A stretch of 64,000 nucleotides of DNA. Origin: Excoecaria cochinchinensis (taxonomy: Eukaryota > Streptophyta > Magnoliopsida > Malpighiales > Euphorbiaceae). The stretch is from positions 4,106,001 through 4,170,000 of the forward strand of contig CANTUQ010000159.1 in the NCBI GenBank assembly GCA_947683425.1. Reading direction: 5' to 3'. The first letter of the stretch is position 1. Each line of letters begins with the position of its first letter. A program made the position numbers and the translations under genes. Positions 1 through 11,560 of the stretch are shown piece by piece. Below the pieces are notes generated by a model. The model was not told where the DNA came from and did not search any database. It saw nothing but the letters and a program-made list of their open reading frames with translations.

Positions 1-1779
1 AAGGAAATCAATCATCATTTTTACGTTCATCGAATCCGAAACTCTGAGGGAAAATATTCTGGGCTTGATCTTTTATTTTATATATTATTTTGTTCATATT
101 TAATTGATTAACATGTATATTTTATTATTTTCATTTATTCTATTATTTTTATATTTGTTTCAATTAATATATTTATATATTATTTTTGTTCATGTAAATA
201 TTGATTTCTTATCATTTCTAACATATAAATATTGATTTCTTATTATTGCTAATATGTAAATATCTTATTATTGCTTTGATTTCTCATTATTTTTAACATG
301 TACTTAATTAATTTATTTTGATTGATCTTTTTTTGCCATGTAAATGTTTTATGTTAATCGGGATAACATTAATTAATCATGTCATTTATTTAATTATTTT
401 CATCATTCTTTTATTTATTTTTTATCATTCTTTTTCATTGCTATTGTCATATATTTATTATTTATTATTTTATTTTTTTATTGTCATTGTTCATTATTAT
501 TATTATCATGTTCATATTTTTATGTATTAATTCATTAACATGTTTTATTTATTTTAATCAAATCATTTAATTCTTTTATCATTTAATGCATATTTTTATT
601 TATTTTGATTTGTTAACATGTTAATTCATTTATCATCATTCATGTCATCTTATTTTATCTTAATTTGTTGTTCATTATTTTATATGTTTAATTGATTTTA
701 TTGATTTAATTACTAATATTATTTCATTTGTGTTTTATTTTTTTATGTTAAAACTTATTTTCTTTACTTGGCCATTTTTGCAAGCACTCGAGGAGATTCA
801 GAAGGCTCGTTTGGGTTAAATATTTATTTGCTTTATTTGTAATATTTCATTTATTTGGATTTTTCATTTATTCTACCATGTAATTTTCTTATAAAATTGT
901 TTATTTTAGGCACGCTAAAAAGAAAATCACAAAAACATTTTTATTAATTAACTTGGAATCTTTCTTAATAAAAATGGGACCAATGTCCCAATTTTCTCCA
1001 TCCAAAATAAAAATTATCACATCAAAATTATTTTATAATAAATATGCATGCGAGGACCAATGTCCTTATCTTTAACAAATAGCCCATTTTATGTATAATT
1101 TGTATTTTTATTTACAATGGGGATTGTATTCCGCCCCTAATTTTATTTTAATTTATTTTCATGCACTTTACTTTAATTATGCTTTATTTATTTATCGCTT
1201 TCCCTGAATGGACAATCTGCGCTTTAACTTAACTGCATTAAATTGAATGAGAAATGGGATGAAACGATAAATTCAAAACTCAACTATAAATCTAACCAAG
1301 GTATGAATAAATGGAAAGTCCCGAACCTTCTCTGGTCTTTGGGCTCAATGAGGTGAGAGGGCCATCTCAATGTTCTATTGGGATGGGGCCTCCAAGACAC
1401 CTCTTGTGTCCCATAAAAGGCTCAAAATTGCACAGTCCTAGACGCCACGAGGCGAGAGGGCCATCCTAAAGTTCTATTAGGGTGGATGCCTCCAAGACAC
1501 CTCTGGTTTGCCCAAGCGTGAGGCTAGAGGACCATCCTATCATTAGGGTGGAAGCCTCCAAGACACCTCCGGCTTGCCTATAATAGACGTAGCAGCGCTG
1601 TCTTAGGCTCACTGAGGCTAGACGACCTTTCCCAATGTTCTATTGGGTGGCGACTCCAAGAAACCTTCTTGTTGCCCAAAATAGACGCCCTTGCAATTTC
1701 ACTTGCAAGTTTCATGAACCTCCTCCCGAAAGCCCTAAAAGCGGGCTGTTCGAGGTGCCCCGGGGTTTGGCGCACGTCA
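1..1779 (+). mobile_element. Tat-type LTR K, right part (left end outside window)
   Basis: Right-hand part of a Ty3/gypsy Tat-lineage LTR in plus orientation. It aligns block by block with the solo LTR at 11561-14283: the TCGAATCCGAAACTCTGAGG block near 33-52, the GCTAAAAAGAAAATCAC block near 915, two GGGACCAATGTCCC inverted repeats (976-989, 1053-1066), a GGATTGTATTCCGCCCC block near 1120, and TGGCGACTCC at 1648-1657. It ends near GGCGCACGTCA, matching the GGCGCGCGTCACA ends of the other Tat LTRs. Sequence to its right continues the H LTR, so K was inserted into H. The exact last base is uncertain by a few positions because the usual final CA is altered. No ORF. Confidence 0.8.
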
Positions 1780-2304
1780 TAAAAAGTACACCTAGAGGTA
1801 AAAAATATTTTATTAGACCATAAATAAGAATAGTATAGAAGGAGTATAGGGATGAAATTTGAAGTCGTATCGAGGTCAAATAGGTCCCTAAAAGTTGGAA
1901 TTAATAAAAAGTCCAAATCCGATCTAAATAGTAATCGGGTTTGACCGAAGCTTGATCGGACTATTAAAAATAGCCATTGAACTTTAAAATTTATTTGTAG
2001 GCATAGATAGACTCTAAATATTATTTAGGAATTTTTGGCAGTGAAAGGTTATTTTTACGATAACACCGAAAATCGAGTTATTAGATCGATATGAGTTAAT
2101 TGGATCCGAAACGGACTCTGATTGGGCTAAAAATTTGTGTGTATCCTCATTAATATATTTTATAAATTATAAAATTGATTTTGGGAGAATTTGAGCTTGG
2201 AAAGAGATAGAATTAAATTAAGTGTGCATGTTGGACCATATAAGTGTGTGGGTTTTGAATTGGTTGGCCTAAATTGGTTGGACCCAAAACCAACCCAAAA
2301 ACCC

Positions 2305-2314
2305 ACTATAAATA
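2305..2314 (+). promoter_or_regulatory. TATA box of LTR H
   Basis: CTATAAATAC in a plant-consensus context, followed about 30-100 bases on by a CT-rich stretch (2345-2400) typical of plant 5' leaders. It lies several hundred bases into the LTR in the sense of the element. Transcription is inferred, not shown. Confidence 0.55.
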
Positions 2315-5095
2315 CTCTAAAATATCTTAAGAATTCCTAGATTTTAGTTCTTCCTCTCTCTTTTTCCCTCTCTTTGGCCGAAACTTTCATTTTTTCTTCT
2401 CCCAATGTTTTTTTTTTTTCATTTTCCTCTTAAGCCTTCCATTAATCCAAGCTTCTTATGTGATCTTCAAGCCCTTTAAGTGATTTGTGTAGTCTCTAGT
2501 CTTGAATTGAAGGGTTTCTAAGGGTTGATTTCAAGAGATTAAAAAATTGGGTAAATTCAAGGTTAGTGAAAATTGATGGTTTTAAATTGTTTCAAAGGCT
2601 GTAATAGTTTAATTAGGATGTATTTAGAGTTATTATGTTGTTTGATTGAAATTTTGAAGCAAATATTGATTGGGTTTTCTTGTAAGGGAATTTAGCTAAG
2701 ATGGAATTCTTTTTGGGGATGAAGTTTCTTCTGTGAAATAAGACAAGGAGAGGGAGTTTTGAATGGAGTATTAAAGGATTGAAGGTTAGTGATTACAAAA
2801 TCCTAATTTTTTTTCCATGGATTAAATGTGATTTTAGGTTATGTTTGTAATGAAATTATGTCGTAACTACATGATTAATTGAAATTGATGATATAATTAT
2901 GAAATTGGAGGTTAGAATTATTGATTTGAGTTGTTAAAATTAAACGAATGAAATTGAAATGGAAACCCTAGGTTGGACCGAATTAGGGTTAAGGTTGATT
3001 TAGGGTTTATGTTGTAGTTTAATGTTCGATAATTGAGCTAAATTAATATGTAATTAGGTAACAATTGATAAATGGAAAGAAATTAATTATGGAGGAAAAA
3101 ATGATGGTCGAATGGAATTTAAACATTTTAGGTCGTGATTTCAAATGGTCAATGGTGTATAATTGGGTAATTATGCTAACTGACATGAATTAAAGTAGAA
3201 AAGGTGATAAATGAAATAAAAATAATTATATGCATAATGTATGTACCATGGCCGAATGGATTATTATATGTACGATTGGAGAAATTTTGATAGTTTAGTG
3301 GAATAAATGTCATAATGTGAATGTATAATTAATTTGGTATGTATAAGAATTTATTTGAAAATTTTAGAGTGTAATAATGCGTTATATATATAATGGAAAT
3401 TGTGGGTTATGTTAAGATAAAGTGAATTTATGGTATAGTTGGTGTTAGACTTGATTAATTAGTGAATTGGATTTTAATTTAGTGGAAAAAAGAAAAAACT
3501 GGATATGAAAATGTTACTTGGATTGAATGGTAAGTATGAGTGAATTGAAGGATATTTTGATAAAGTGTCAAGTATAATAGTATAAATTGAATGTAAAATG
3601 AAAATTAATTATATGTTAATTTATTTGGAATTTGTTTGAATATAATCTAGTTGTGATTATATTATGCTTATCTTGAAATTTATGGAATATGTTATTCTAA
3701 AATGAAAAATTATTTTAATGTTGCATTATGTTCAAATTGAATATCGTGATATAATTGTTATTGGAATTGGAGATTTACTGATTTGGAATGAATTTTGTTG
3801 GAAAAGAATTAATGTAATGAGAAAATACCATGTTGGCCAATTGGTACCTTAAATGTTATAATACTGTCAATTGAGTTCATATTATGTATTTAATGGAATT
3901 GAATTGAGTGAATTTTATGAAAAAGAATTTAATGTGATAAAGTTACCTTGATTGGTGAATGGTAACTCTAATATGTTAATATTGTGAATTAAATATATGC
4001 TATATTTTATGAAAATTGAAAGAAGTGGATGTTTTAATTGCCCTTAGTAGTAATCTGGTGGTGAAATCTAGCTCAAGATATACTTGGCTAGCCATAGAGA
4101 TACCTATACCGCAGTGTGAGTCATGGCAACTTGCTTGGATAGATTCGCGATGGTTTACCATAGTGATTAAATTTTTACAGTGCAATGTTCAATAAAAGCA
4201 ATGACAACGAAATGCTATGGGTGGTCCTTCGAGATCACTCTTCAATGTTTGGACCTGTGGGGTCCACATCTCGAGTATTCGGATCAAAGATTTATGCCGA
4301 GTTTATACTAGGGGCAAAATAGTAGAAGTGAACAAAGTGACAAAAGTATTCTAAAATGGTAAAAGTAATTAAATTTGTACTGCACAGGTTAAATAAAGAT
4401 TAAATTGTAATTGTCATGTAAATTATTGATATTATTGTGATTATGTGAAGTGGGTGGAAAATTTTTAATTAAGTGAAAGTTAGGGACTATTATGTACTTT
4501 GTCTATAATAAAGCTAATTAAAGGATTATTATGCAATTTGACTAGTAATATGGATATTTTGTGTAATTGCAAGGTAATTATATATTTATGGTTAAATCAA
4601 ACACAATGATGATAATAATGTACAAAGAAGTTATTAAGCAAATTGCATGTAAACATTGGATAATAATATTACTAATACGTAATACATATTGTGTGAATAA
4701 ATATATGCACATTTAATCGCATGTCATGCAATCAAGTAAGACTTAAATATGGTAAAGTGTGGCATGATTGTAATTGAAGACATTGTTAAGGTAATTAATA
4801 AAAAAAAATGGATATTTTATACATGGATCAATAAGGTAAACATGGAATTTAATTAAGTAATGATAACTAGTAATTTAATTGTCCTAAGAAGTAACAGTGG
4901 AGAAATAGGAAATTAATTGATTAAATAATTAAGATGAAATTCAAGGGTAAAATCATAAATATTATAAGTTGAAGGTTTAAAATGTGAATTGACCATAGTA
5001 AGGATAGTGGAAGATTTTAATTGTAATCTAATTAGATAATTGACTTCTGATTTTAATTAAAAAGGGATATAAGGTTATTTCATAAATGAATTAGA

Positions 5096-5100
5096 GAATA

Positions 5101-5139
<39 letters not shown>

Positions 5140-5143
5140 TAGT
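5096..5143. repeat. AAT microsatellite in LTR H
   Basis: About fifteen near-perfect AAT/ATA triplets inside LTR H. The minus-strand poly-leucine ORF here is only this repeat read as codons. Confidence 0.9.
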
Positions 5144-6441
5144 TATTGTTAAGATAATTTTATTAACATCAATTATGAAATTTTTAGTGAGAATAATAGT
5201 GATGAATTTCATTGGTAAATAAAATGCATACATAATATAGTGAAAATTGACAAGATAATATATACGCATGATGTATGAATTTGAGATAAGAATGTATGAA
5301 TGAATTTTGAATAAGAAGGTAGGTGTGAGAATGAAATGTGGAAGTCTTAATCTGGAATTAAAATGTATGAAATTTTAACAAGGTTTGAATATATATATAT
5401 ATAGTTACACATCAGTAGACAACTATAAGATAGAATATTATTATATTATAGATATGTAATTGTAATATTTTAAAATAATATACATATAAAATTATAAAGT
5501 AATGAACAATGGTCATGCATTAAAGTGATATTTTATTTAAGTAAGAGTAAATTTGTGATAATTAATTAAGATAGAGAAATTCAGTAAAGTTAGTAATTAA
5601 TGAATGCTTTTAAAATGTGTATGAGTTCATAATTATAATTATCGCAAGGTTTGTTAAATTGCAAAGTAACTATATAGAGTGTAATTAAAGGTTAAAATTG
5701 GTAATGTCATATTATATTTTAGTATGCATGGTATGCATGTGAGTTGCAAGAATTAGATTAGTGAAAACCTTTGGATTTGTAGCTACCACTGAGTGTATTT
5801 AATTCTCAGCACGTAGTTTATATTGACTGCATGCAGGTACCAATATGATTATTGTTGGAGCAAGCAAACCTTAAGTTGGAAATATTTTGGGGAAGACTTT
5901 GTTAAGAACATTTTTGTATATTGATCTAGACTTATGTATGGATTGGTTGGAATTTGGTTATATATGTATATATATGGCATGTATATGGACCTTTTATGGA
6001 CATAGGAACAATATATTATTAGTTTATGACTCTTAGAGTAATGAATGTTAATGATTGGACTGAATTGTGAATGTTTAATGATATAATAATATTATGCCCC
6101 TGAGTGGGCTATGGACTGTTCGAATTACAGGATGGGTAGGTTAAAATTATATCTGTTATGCTGCCGAATTTATGACTAAATGTAAAGTAAGATAAGACGG
6201 TTATAGGTTTATCAGCAAGATATAAATATGATTATTAAGTGAATAGTTTATGCATGACTTTTGAGGTTATATGATTTAGTATTGGACTAAGTTAACATTG
6301 GATGTCTAAGTAATAAGTTATATAAAAAAAATAATTTACCCACTTTTGAAGTAAACAAGTATTAGTCAAATTTCAATCTAGTACGGTATTTGTCTAGCGG
6401 GTGTAATGTATGTACAGTATGAATGAATTAAGGGTGTTACA

Positions 6442-6727
6442 CCAGTAGCGGGCAGCAACTAATAGAAGGGTTCTATCTAGCCTATGTCTTCTCAGAAACT
6501 TCAGATCAGCATAAGGGGATAAAGTGGAATTTTCTCAATTTTTAAGGTCATCTAAAAGTTTGTGCAAATTATTAATGACCGGTGTCGACACATTGGGATT
6601 GCTTGTGTAGAAAAAAAATGGGAAAAAGAAAAAAAAACAAAAGGAAAAGAAAAGGGAAAGAAGGAAAATTACCTGATGAGAAGATTTGACCAAGCAGCCA
6701 AGGAGATCTGATACATAATGAGTCAAA
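6442..6727 (-). pseudogene. Accessory ORF (aORF) 5' fragment, copy L
   Basis: On the minus strand 6442-6560 encodes a segment with the pattern ENSTLSPYADLKFLRRHRLD followed by a leucine-rich run, closely matching the accessory ORF at 29708 (ENTTLTPYSGLKFLRRVEVD). Both are preceded by an N-terminal stretch ending LLDD or FLDD. A stop codon sits just before the shared block. Upstream is a CAG|GTAATT splice-donor-like site near 6671 and a pyrimidine-rich intron-like stretch, matching the structure of the 29.6-kb copy. The gene is cut at 6441 by LTR H. The family looks like the extra ORFs known in Tat retrotransposons (DUF7745-like); function unknown. Confidence 0.6.
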
Positions 6728-6734
6728 AATTGAG

Positions 6735-6747
6735 CTTTATTTATAGG
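6735..6747 (-). promoter_or_regulatory. TATA box of aORF copy L
   Basis: Minus-strand CCTATAAATAAAG. Just upstream lies ACGCCCGT/ACGGGC-type sequence like that beside the TATA boxes at 29191 and 29548. The spacing to the splice-donor-like site near 6671 is similar to that of the 29548 promoter. Confidence 0.55.
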
Positions 6748-6789
6748 AACACCTTAACAGACGGGCGTGACTCCTTTAGTGAGTCACGG

Positions 6790-7131
6790 CTAGCCCGTCA
6801 CTCACCTGTAACTCACTTGAACGAATTATTTCTCTACATTTCTGTGCATATGTTTATTTTTGTATATTTATTTTGCCAATTTTTGCAGGAAAAGAAATAT
6901 GATGTGGGCACCGGTAAGGGTCAAGCTTGAATATTCAGGAAATATAAAAAAAAAAGTGGTGAAAATTAATCAACAAGAAGACGACAATAAATTCATGCTT
7001 TGCTAAAGCTTAGTTAATGCAACCAATTAACAAGTTTTTTTTTAACACATAGGTGAATGGCTATACCATCCAATTCCCAAAACTTTAATGAATTCCCATA
7101 AGCAGGAATCATGCAAACGTACAAAAACCAA
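6790..7131. other. Upstream flank of aORF copy L, no gene
   Basis: AT-rich non-coding sequence between the L promoter and the tandem duplication. No ORF, RNA gene or element end could be recognised. Confidence 0.5.
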
Positions 7132-7437
7132 GATGAAGTCCTTTCAATAGGCATAAAGTCTTTTCCACATGCCTAAAGTCCTTTCAACACGCATAAAGTC
7201 CTTTCAACATGCATGAAGTGTAATGGCCCAAAATTGTAATTTTTATGAATAGTGACTTATGGGCCGTGAATAGTGACATCAGGGGATGAAGTCCTTTCAA
7301 CAGGCATAAAGTCTTTTCCACATGCCTAAAGTCCTTTCAACACGCATAAAGTCCTTTCAACATGCATGAACTGTAATGGCCCAAAATTGTAATTTTTATG
7401 AATAGTGACTTATGGGCCATAAATAGTGACATCAAGG
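7132..7437 (+). repeat. 153-bp tandem duplication with 21-bp sub-repeats
   Basis: Two nearly identical 153-bp units (7132-7284, 7285-7437). Each begins with four short repeats of the type AAGTCCTTTCAACATGCAT (7132-7208 in the first unit) and ends with an LTR start TGTAATGGCCC plus about 75 bp of LTR sequence. The duplication therefore spans the junction between flanking DNA and the second H LTR. Confidence 0.85.
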
Positions 7438-10336
7438 GGAATAATATCACCCGGAGTCGAAAACTATTTTATTAGACCATTAGAAAGAGTATGTTAGTAG
7501 GAGTCTAATGATGAAATTTAGGGTCAAATAGGTGTGACGCGCACCGAACCCCGAAGGCCTCGAAAACCCGCATTTAGGGATCGAAAAGGTTCATAAAACT
7601 TGTAAAGATTACATGGGCATCTATTTTGGGCAACAAGAGGTGTTTTAGAGTCGCCATCCAATAGAACATTAGGAAAGTTCATCTAGGCCCATTGAGCTTA
7701 AGACGATGTGTATATGTCTATTTTGGGCAACAAATAGATATTTTGGAATTCCCATGCTAATAGAACATTAAGAAGGTTCATCTAACCTCATGAAACCTAA
7801 GACCAGAGAGAGTTCGGGACTTTACTTTTATTTATACCTTGGTCAAAGCTATAAGTGAGTTTTTGAAGCTAAAATTCCATTCCTCTTCTCATACAATCTA
7901 ATGCAATTATTAAAGTGCAATTAAAACATATAACGAAAAGCAATAAATAATACGATTAAAATAAAGCGAATAAAAGTACATTAACTTATAATAAGATTGG
8001 GGCGGAATACAACCCCAATAAAAGGAAATATAAATCAAACATAAAACAGGACATTTATTCGAGGTGAGGACATTGGTCCTCGCATATATTCTTGAAAGAA
8101 TTGTCTTAGGTGGCATTTCATTGGAGGAAAAAATTAGGATTTTGGTCCCATTTTATTAAAGAAAACCTTATTTTAATTATAAAAATTCTTTTGGTGCTTT
8201 TTTATATTAACGAACAGAAAAATAAAAGTGGAGAGTAACAAAAAAAAATTAATTAATAAAAAGAAAAGGGTGAGAAGAATGAACCAAAATGATGTCTCCA
8301 AATTATCCCAATTTTGAGCCTCCATTTTACCATCCATACTCAACAAAATAGAACTCATAAAACCAAAATAGACTAACATGTTAGCATCAATAAAATAAAA
8401 TATTAAAAGCATAATAAATGGCAAAACAACAGAAGAATATTATTGACATACCTAAAATTAATAATGCAAAGACATAATATAGAAAAAGAAATTGAAATAA
8501 TTAAAAAAGGGAAAGAAAAAATCTAGGGACAGCCAAGGAAAGATAAGGGACGGTCGTCCGAGAGGTGGCCGACGAGCAGAAGAAGCTTTCCGTAATGTCC
8601 CATCGCTCGCTTTGAGCGACGGACGTCAGACAGTCCTTCTTCCCATCGGTAGTCTCCAGGATTCAAAACAACCAAAAAACTCTATTTTCAAATGCTTAAA
8701 TTTCTTACCTTTTACGAATCTTAGACCACTATGTCATGCAATTAGGTTAAATAAACCATCAATAAAGTAAATCCAATCATGAAATAACAAAATTATCAAG
8801 CAGATAAATTAATTTACATTTTAAAACTAAATCACATTTCCATGTCAAAATATTGAAATTAACCCAAGAATGACTAATCTAGAATATTTACCCTTCGAAT
8901 ATTTGATCTCTAGAAGGAAAAAGCTGTATAGATCTCCCTTGAATTCTATAAGAATTGGTTGACAGTTGAACAAATTTAAAACAATTTTTCTCTCCCACAA
9001 AAATCGTTCTTTTAAAATAATTTGAAGTCTTGGGAAGGTAAATCAAGAAAAGGGAATTGATTTCCCTTTCTCAAATTCGCTTCAATCTTTTTCAATAAAT
9101 TTCAAAAGAAAATATAAATATAAAGAGAAAACTTTTATTTTAAAATCAGTTTTTCTCTCCTAAAAAAACTCCCCCCATTTTCCTTCATTAGCCTTCTATT
9201 TATAAGCTAACTCTGATCTAGGGATAAAGATAAAAAATAAATATTTACCTTCTAAGATAAATACAAAATTTTAATTATCCTTAAAGATAAATATTAAGTC
9301 TGATTTATTTTTAAGGATAAATGTTATCAAATTATCTTTTAGAGGATAAAATCAAATATTTATATTTACCCTTGAAGATAAATATCAAATATTTGATTTA
9401 TCCATAGAGATAAAGTGATTTTAAATAATCTTTAAATATAAAATCAAATACCTTTAGTTTATCCTTGAGGATAAACATCCAAAAAAATTTTGTATTTATC
9501 CCCAAACAACCAGAATTTTGTTGTCAAGCCTCGATCGATGGGCATCCCTCGGACGTGGGACGAGTGTCTGTCAATAGGGGATAGCCTCAGCTGTCGAGCG
9601 ACGGACACCCGCTCGTGCGAGAGGAACGAGCATCCCTCAAACGCAAGCAACGGGCACCTACTTATGCGAGAGATGAGCATCCCTCAGGCGCGACCGACAA
9701 GCACTTGCTCACGCAAGGGATGGGCACCCCTCGGGTGGGAAATAGCAATTAACCGTCATTTGACGCATCCGACAGGCATCCTAATTGATCGACAGGCATC
9801 GCTTAACCGAAAGAAAAACTTTCAGATAAAAAGGCTTCTTTCAAAATAAAAGAGACTCAAAAGGATTTTTGGTTACCATCATCCTTAAAATTTGTGAAAT
9901 TCAAAGTCGAAAACCTATAACCTTACTCCTTTACCTGTGAAACATGCACCAATATCTTCATTGGACAACTCTGATCTGGGCTGCCTCGGGACTCGATATC
10001 TACAATAGGCCTTTAAAATGTGAAAAGAAAGAGAACACTAAGGTGTGGGCATCTATTAATGACAGGCGGGCATATGTGGTGAGTCATGGGCGTCTGTTAC
10101 TCCGGATCTGAATAGTGATCCGTTCTTGACCAAGGTTTGAACAAATTTTTAAGTGTGCTATCAACCTCCAAAAAATTATCTGAAAATATGGACATGCTCA
10201 AAATAATTTTTAGAATCATGTTGTAAAGAAAAATTAATTTTATGGTAACACTAAAAATTGGATTATCCAACTGGTAAATATTTATCGAAACGAAAAATGG
10301 GCTCCGATTAACCCAAAATATTCGTGTAGACTAATG
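7209..10336 (+). mobile_element. Truncated H-type LTR (copy 2), U3 portion
   Basis: Starts TGTAATGGCCCAAAATTG (7209, repeated at 7362 by the tandem duplication). It is interrupted by the solo LTR at 7533-10004 and resumes at 10010. The 7449-7532 segment matches 1790-1885 and 10010-10336 matches about 1886-2155 of copy 1. Similarity stops near 10336, upstream of where copy 1 has its TATA box, so this copy has lost its promoter and the rest of the LTR. Confidence 0.65.
7533..10004 (-). mobile_element. Tat solo LTR S1
   Basis: Complete LTR in minus orientation: on the minus strand it begins TGTAGATATCGAGTCCCGAG and ends with GCGCGTCACA. It is flanked by a perfect 5-bp duplication ATAGG (7528-7532, 10005-10009) with no internal region, so it is a solo LTR left by LTR-LTR recombination. 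It contains the conserved Tat LTR blocks GGGGCGGAATACAA (7999), the paired GAGGACATTGGTCC motif (8062), the PBS-like TGGCGACTC (7647-7656, one mismatch) and a GC-rich island (9525-9790) of degenerate repeats rich in GGGCATCCCTC. No coding sequence. Confidence 0.9.
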
Positions 10337-10344
10337 AAAGAGGC

Positions 10345-10666
10345 ATCTAGTCTCCACTGTAGTAAGCAATATGTACTCATCGAGATGACTAGGTATCTGA
10401 GCTACCATCCCCATAGTCTGGGCTGCAGCTAAGTCAACATAAAAATCCTCGTCCAATGGAGACCCAAAGTCAACTAAAGGAACCTCAGGCATGTCAATAA
10501 CCTGGTGATCACACCCCCAACAGATATAAAAGGAGCCATCCTATGTGCCAGTCTAACCAGATTAGCCAAAATCTCATGGCTAATATTTAGTTGTCGGCCC
10601 GTCACCATCGCCCATAGACTCCAAATCTTCGTGCAATTGACCGATCCAGGATTTTTAGCCCAGCTA
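10345..10666 (-). pseudogene. ATHILA ORF1-like pseudogene, C-terminal part
   Basis: Minus-strand coding remnant. It contains AKNPGSVNCTKIWSLWAM and a hydrophobic VGGVITRLLT run, and after a frameshift near 10500 continues with an acidic stretch (DEDFYVDLAAAQTMGM) up to about 10345. Frame and content continue the N-terminal part at 17709-18247; the two are separated by the LTR insertion 10667-17708. The pattern resembles the Arabidopsis retrotransposon ORF-1 (ATHILA) family carried as an extra gene by plant gypsy elements. Function unknown; inactivated by insertion, frameshift and stops. Confidence 0.55.
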
Positions 10667-11560
10667 TGTAACACCCCCATACCCCCGCTAAGGAATATCG
10701 GGGCGCTATGCGGACACTTACATATACTTGCACATGCATTAGCGGAAGCGGTAACAATAAATTAGAAATAAGTTGGGCCCAAACAAAATTTCTTTTATTA
10801 TACATATAAACTATACATATACAAAAGTTTTATAGTTATTACATATTCATTTACGTTATATATACAAATACTTTTAATGATTACATGTAACGACTATACT
10901 CTCTATATACATAATGATGTTACTCAAAACATCATTAACTCTAATTCTATCTTATACAAAAAGGGTATATCAAAAAGCTCCTAGTGGCCCTCACTTGCAG
11001 ATGAACGCTTTCACTGGTCCGCACCTTTCAACCTACACGGAAACAGACATCCGTGCTAAGCGATCATGCTTAGTGGGGATGAAATAATGCAAAGGACTTC
11101 TTTCGAAGTCTCAAAATAAATTATATATACACCACATATATTAGTCAAAGCACACATGCATATATTTGCACACTCATGTAAATCATGTATTCCAATTCAT
11201 ATAAACATATACTTGTATACACAACTATCACGTTTCATTATTCTCATGTACTTTAACTTTTATTCGTAACACTACATACAATCATTTCATGTTCACTATA
11301 CACTAGCAATAACAATAAGCCTGAATTCCTTTCATGGTGGATACGGGTAACTCTGGATACTGTTTACAGTATCTTACATATGGAGAATTAACTCAAACTT
11401 TATGGAATACACAAGGTATTCCGAACTCTGGGCACAGTTAAGGCCAACTCTAGCAGCTGCACTCTAGCCCTTTATAAGCATGCTTATCTATCCACTATAA
11501 CGGTAATCAGGCTCTAACAACTCATATACTGTACACTGATATCAACTCATTTACTGTAAT

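Larger units (their letters stand above)
1780..6441 (+). mobile_element. Long Tekay-like LTR (H, copy 1)
   Basis: AT-rich LTR without a coding frame, at least 4.66 kb. Its left part (about 1790-2160) matches the truncated copy at 7209-10336, and it ends in AAGGGTGTTACA. A TATA box (CTATAAATAC, 2305-2314) followed by a pyrimidine-rich leader marks its probable promoter. Near 5788-5815 it has a diverged form of the hairpin module found in the D, E and F LTRs (CTGAG...CTCAG then CACG, later GCAGGT), which supports a Tekay/Del relationship. It interrupts a minus-strand accessory ORF whose coding similarity resumes at 6442; CCAGT (6442-6446) would be the right target duplication, but the left partner is outside the window. 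The family call rests on the end motifs and hairpin only. Confidence 0.65.

Noticed and set aside
5075..5269. Poly-leucine ORF
   Set aside because: AAT microsatellite read on the minus strand.
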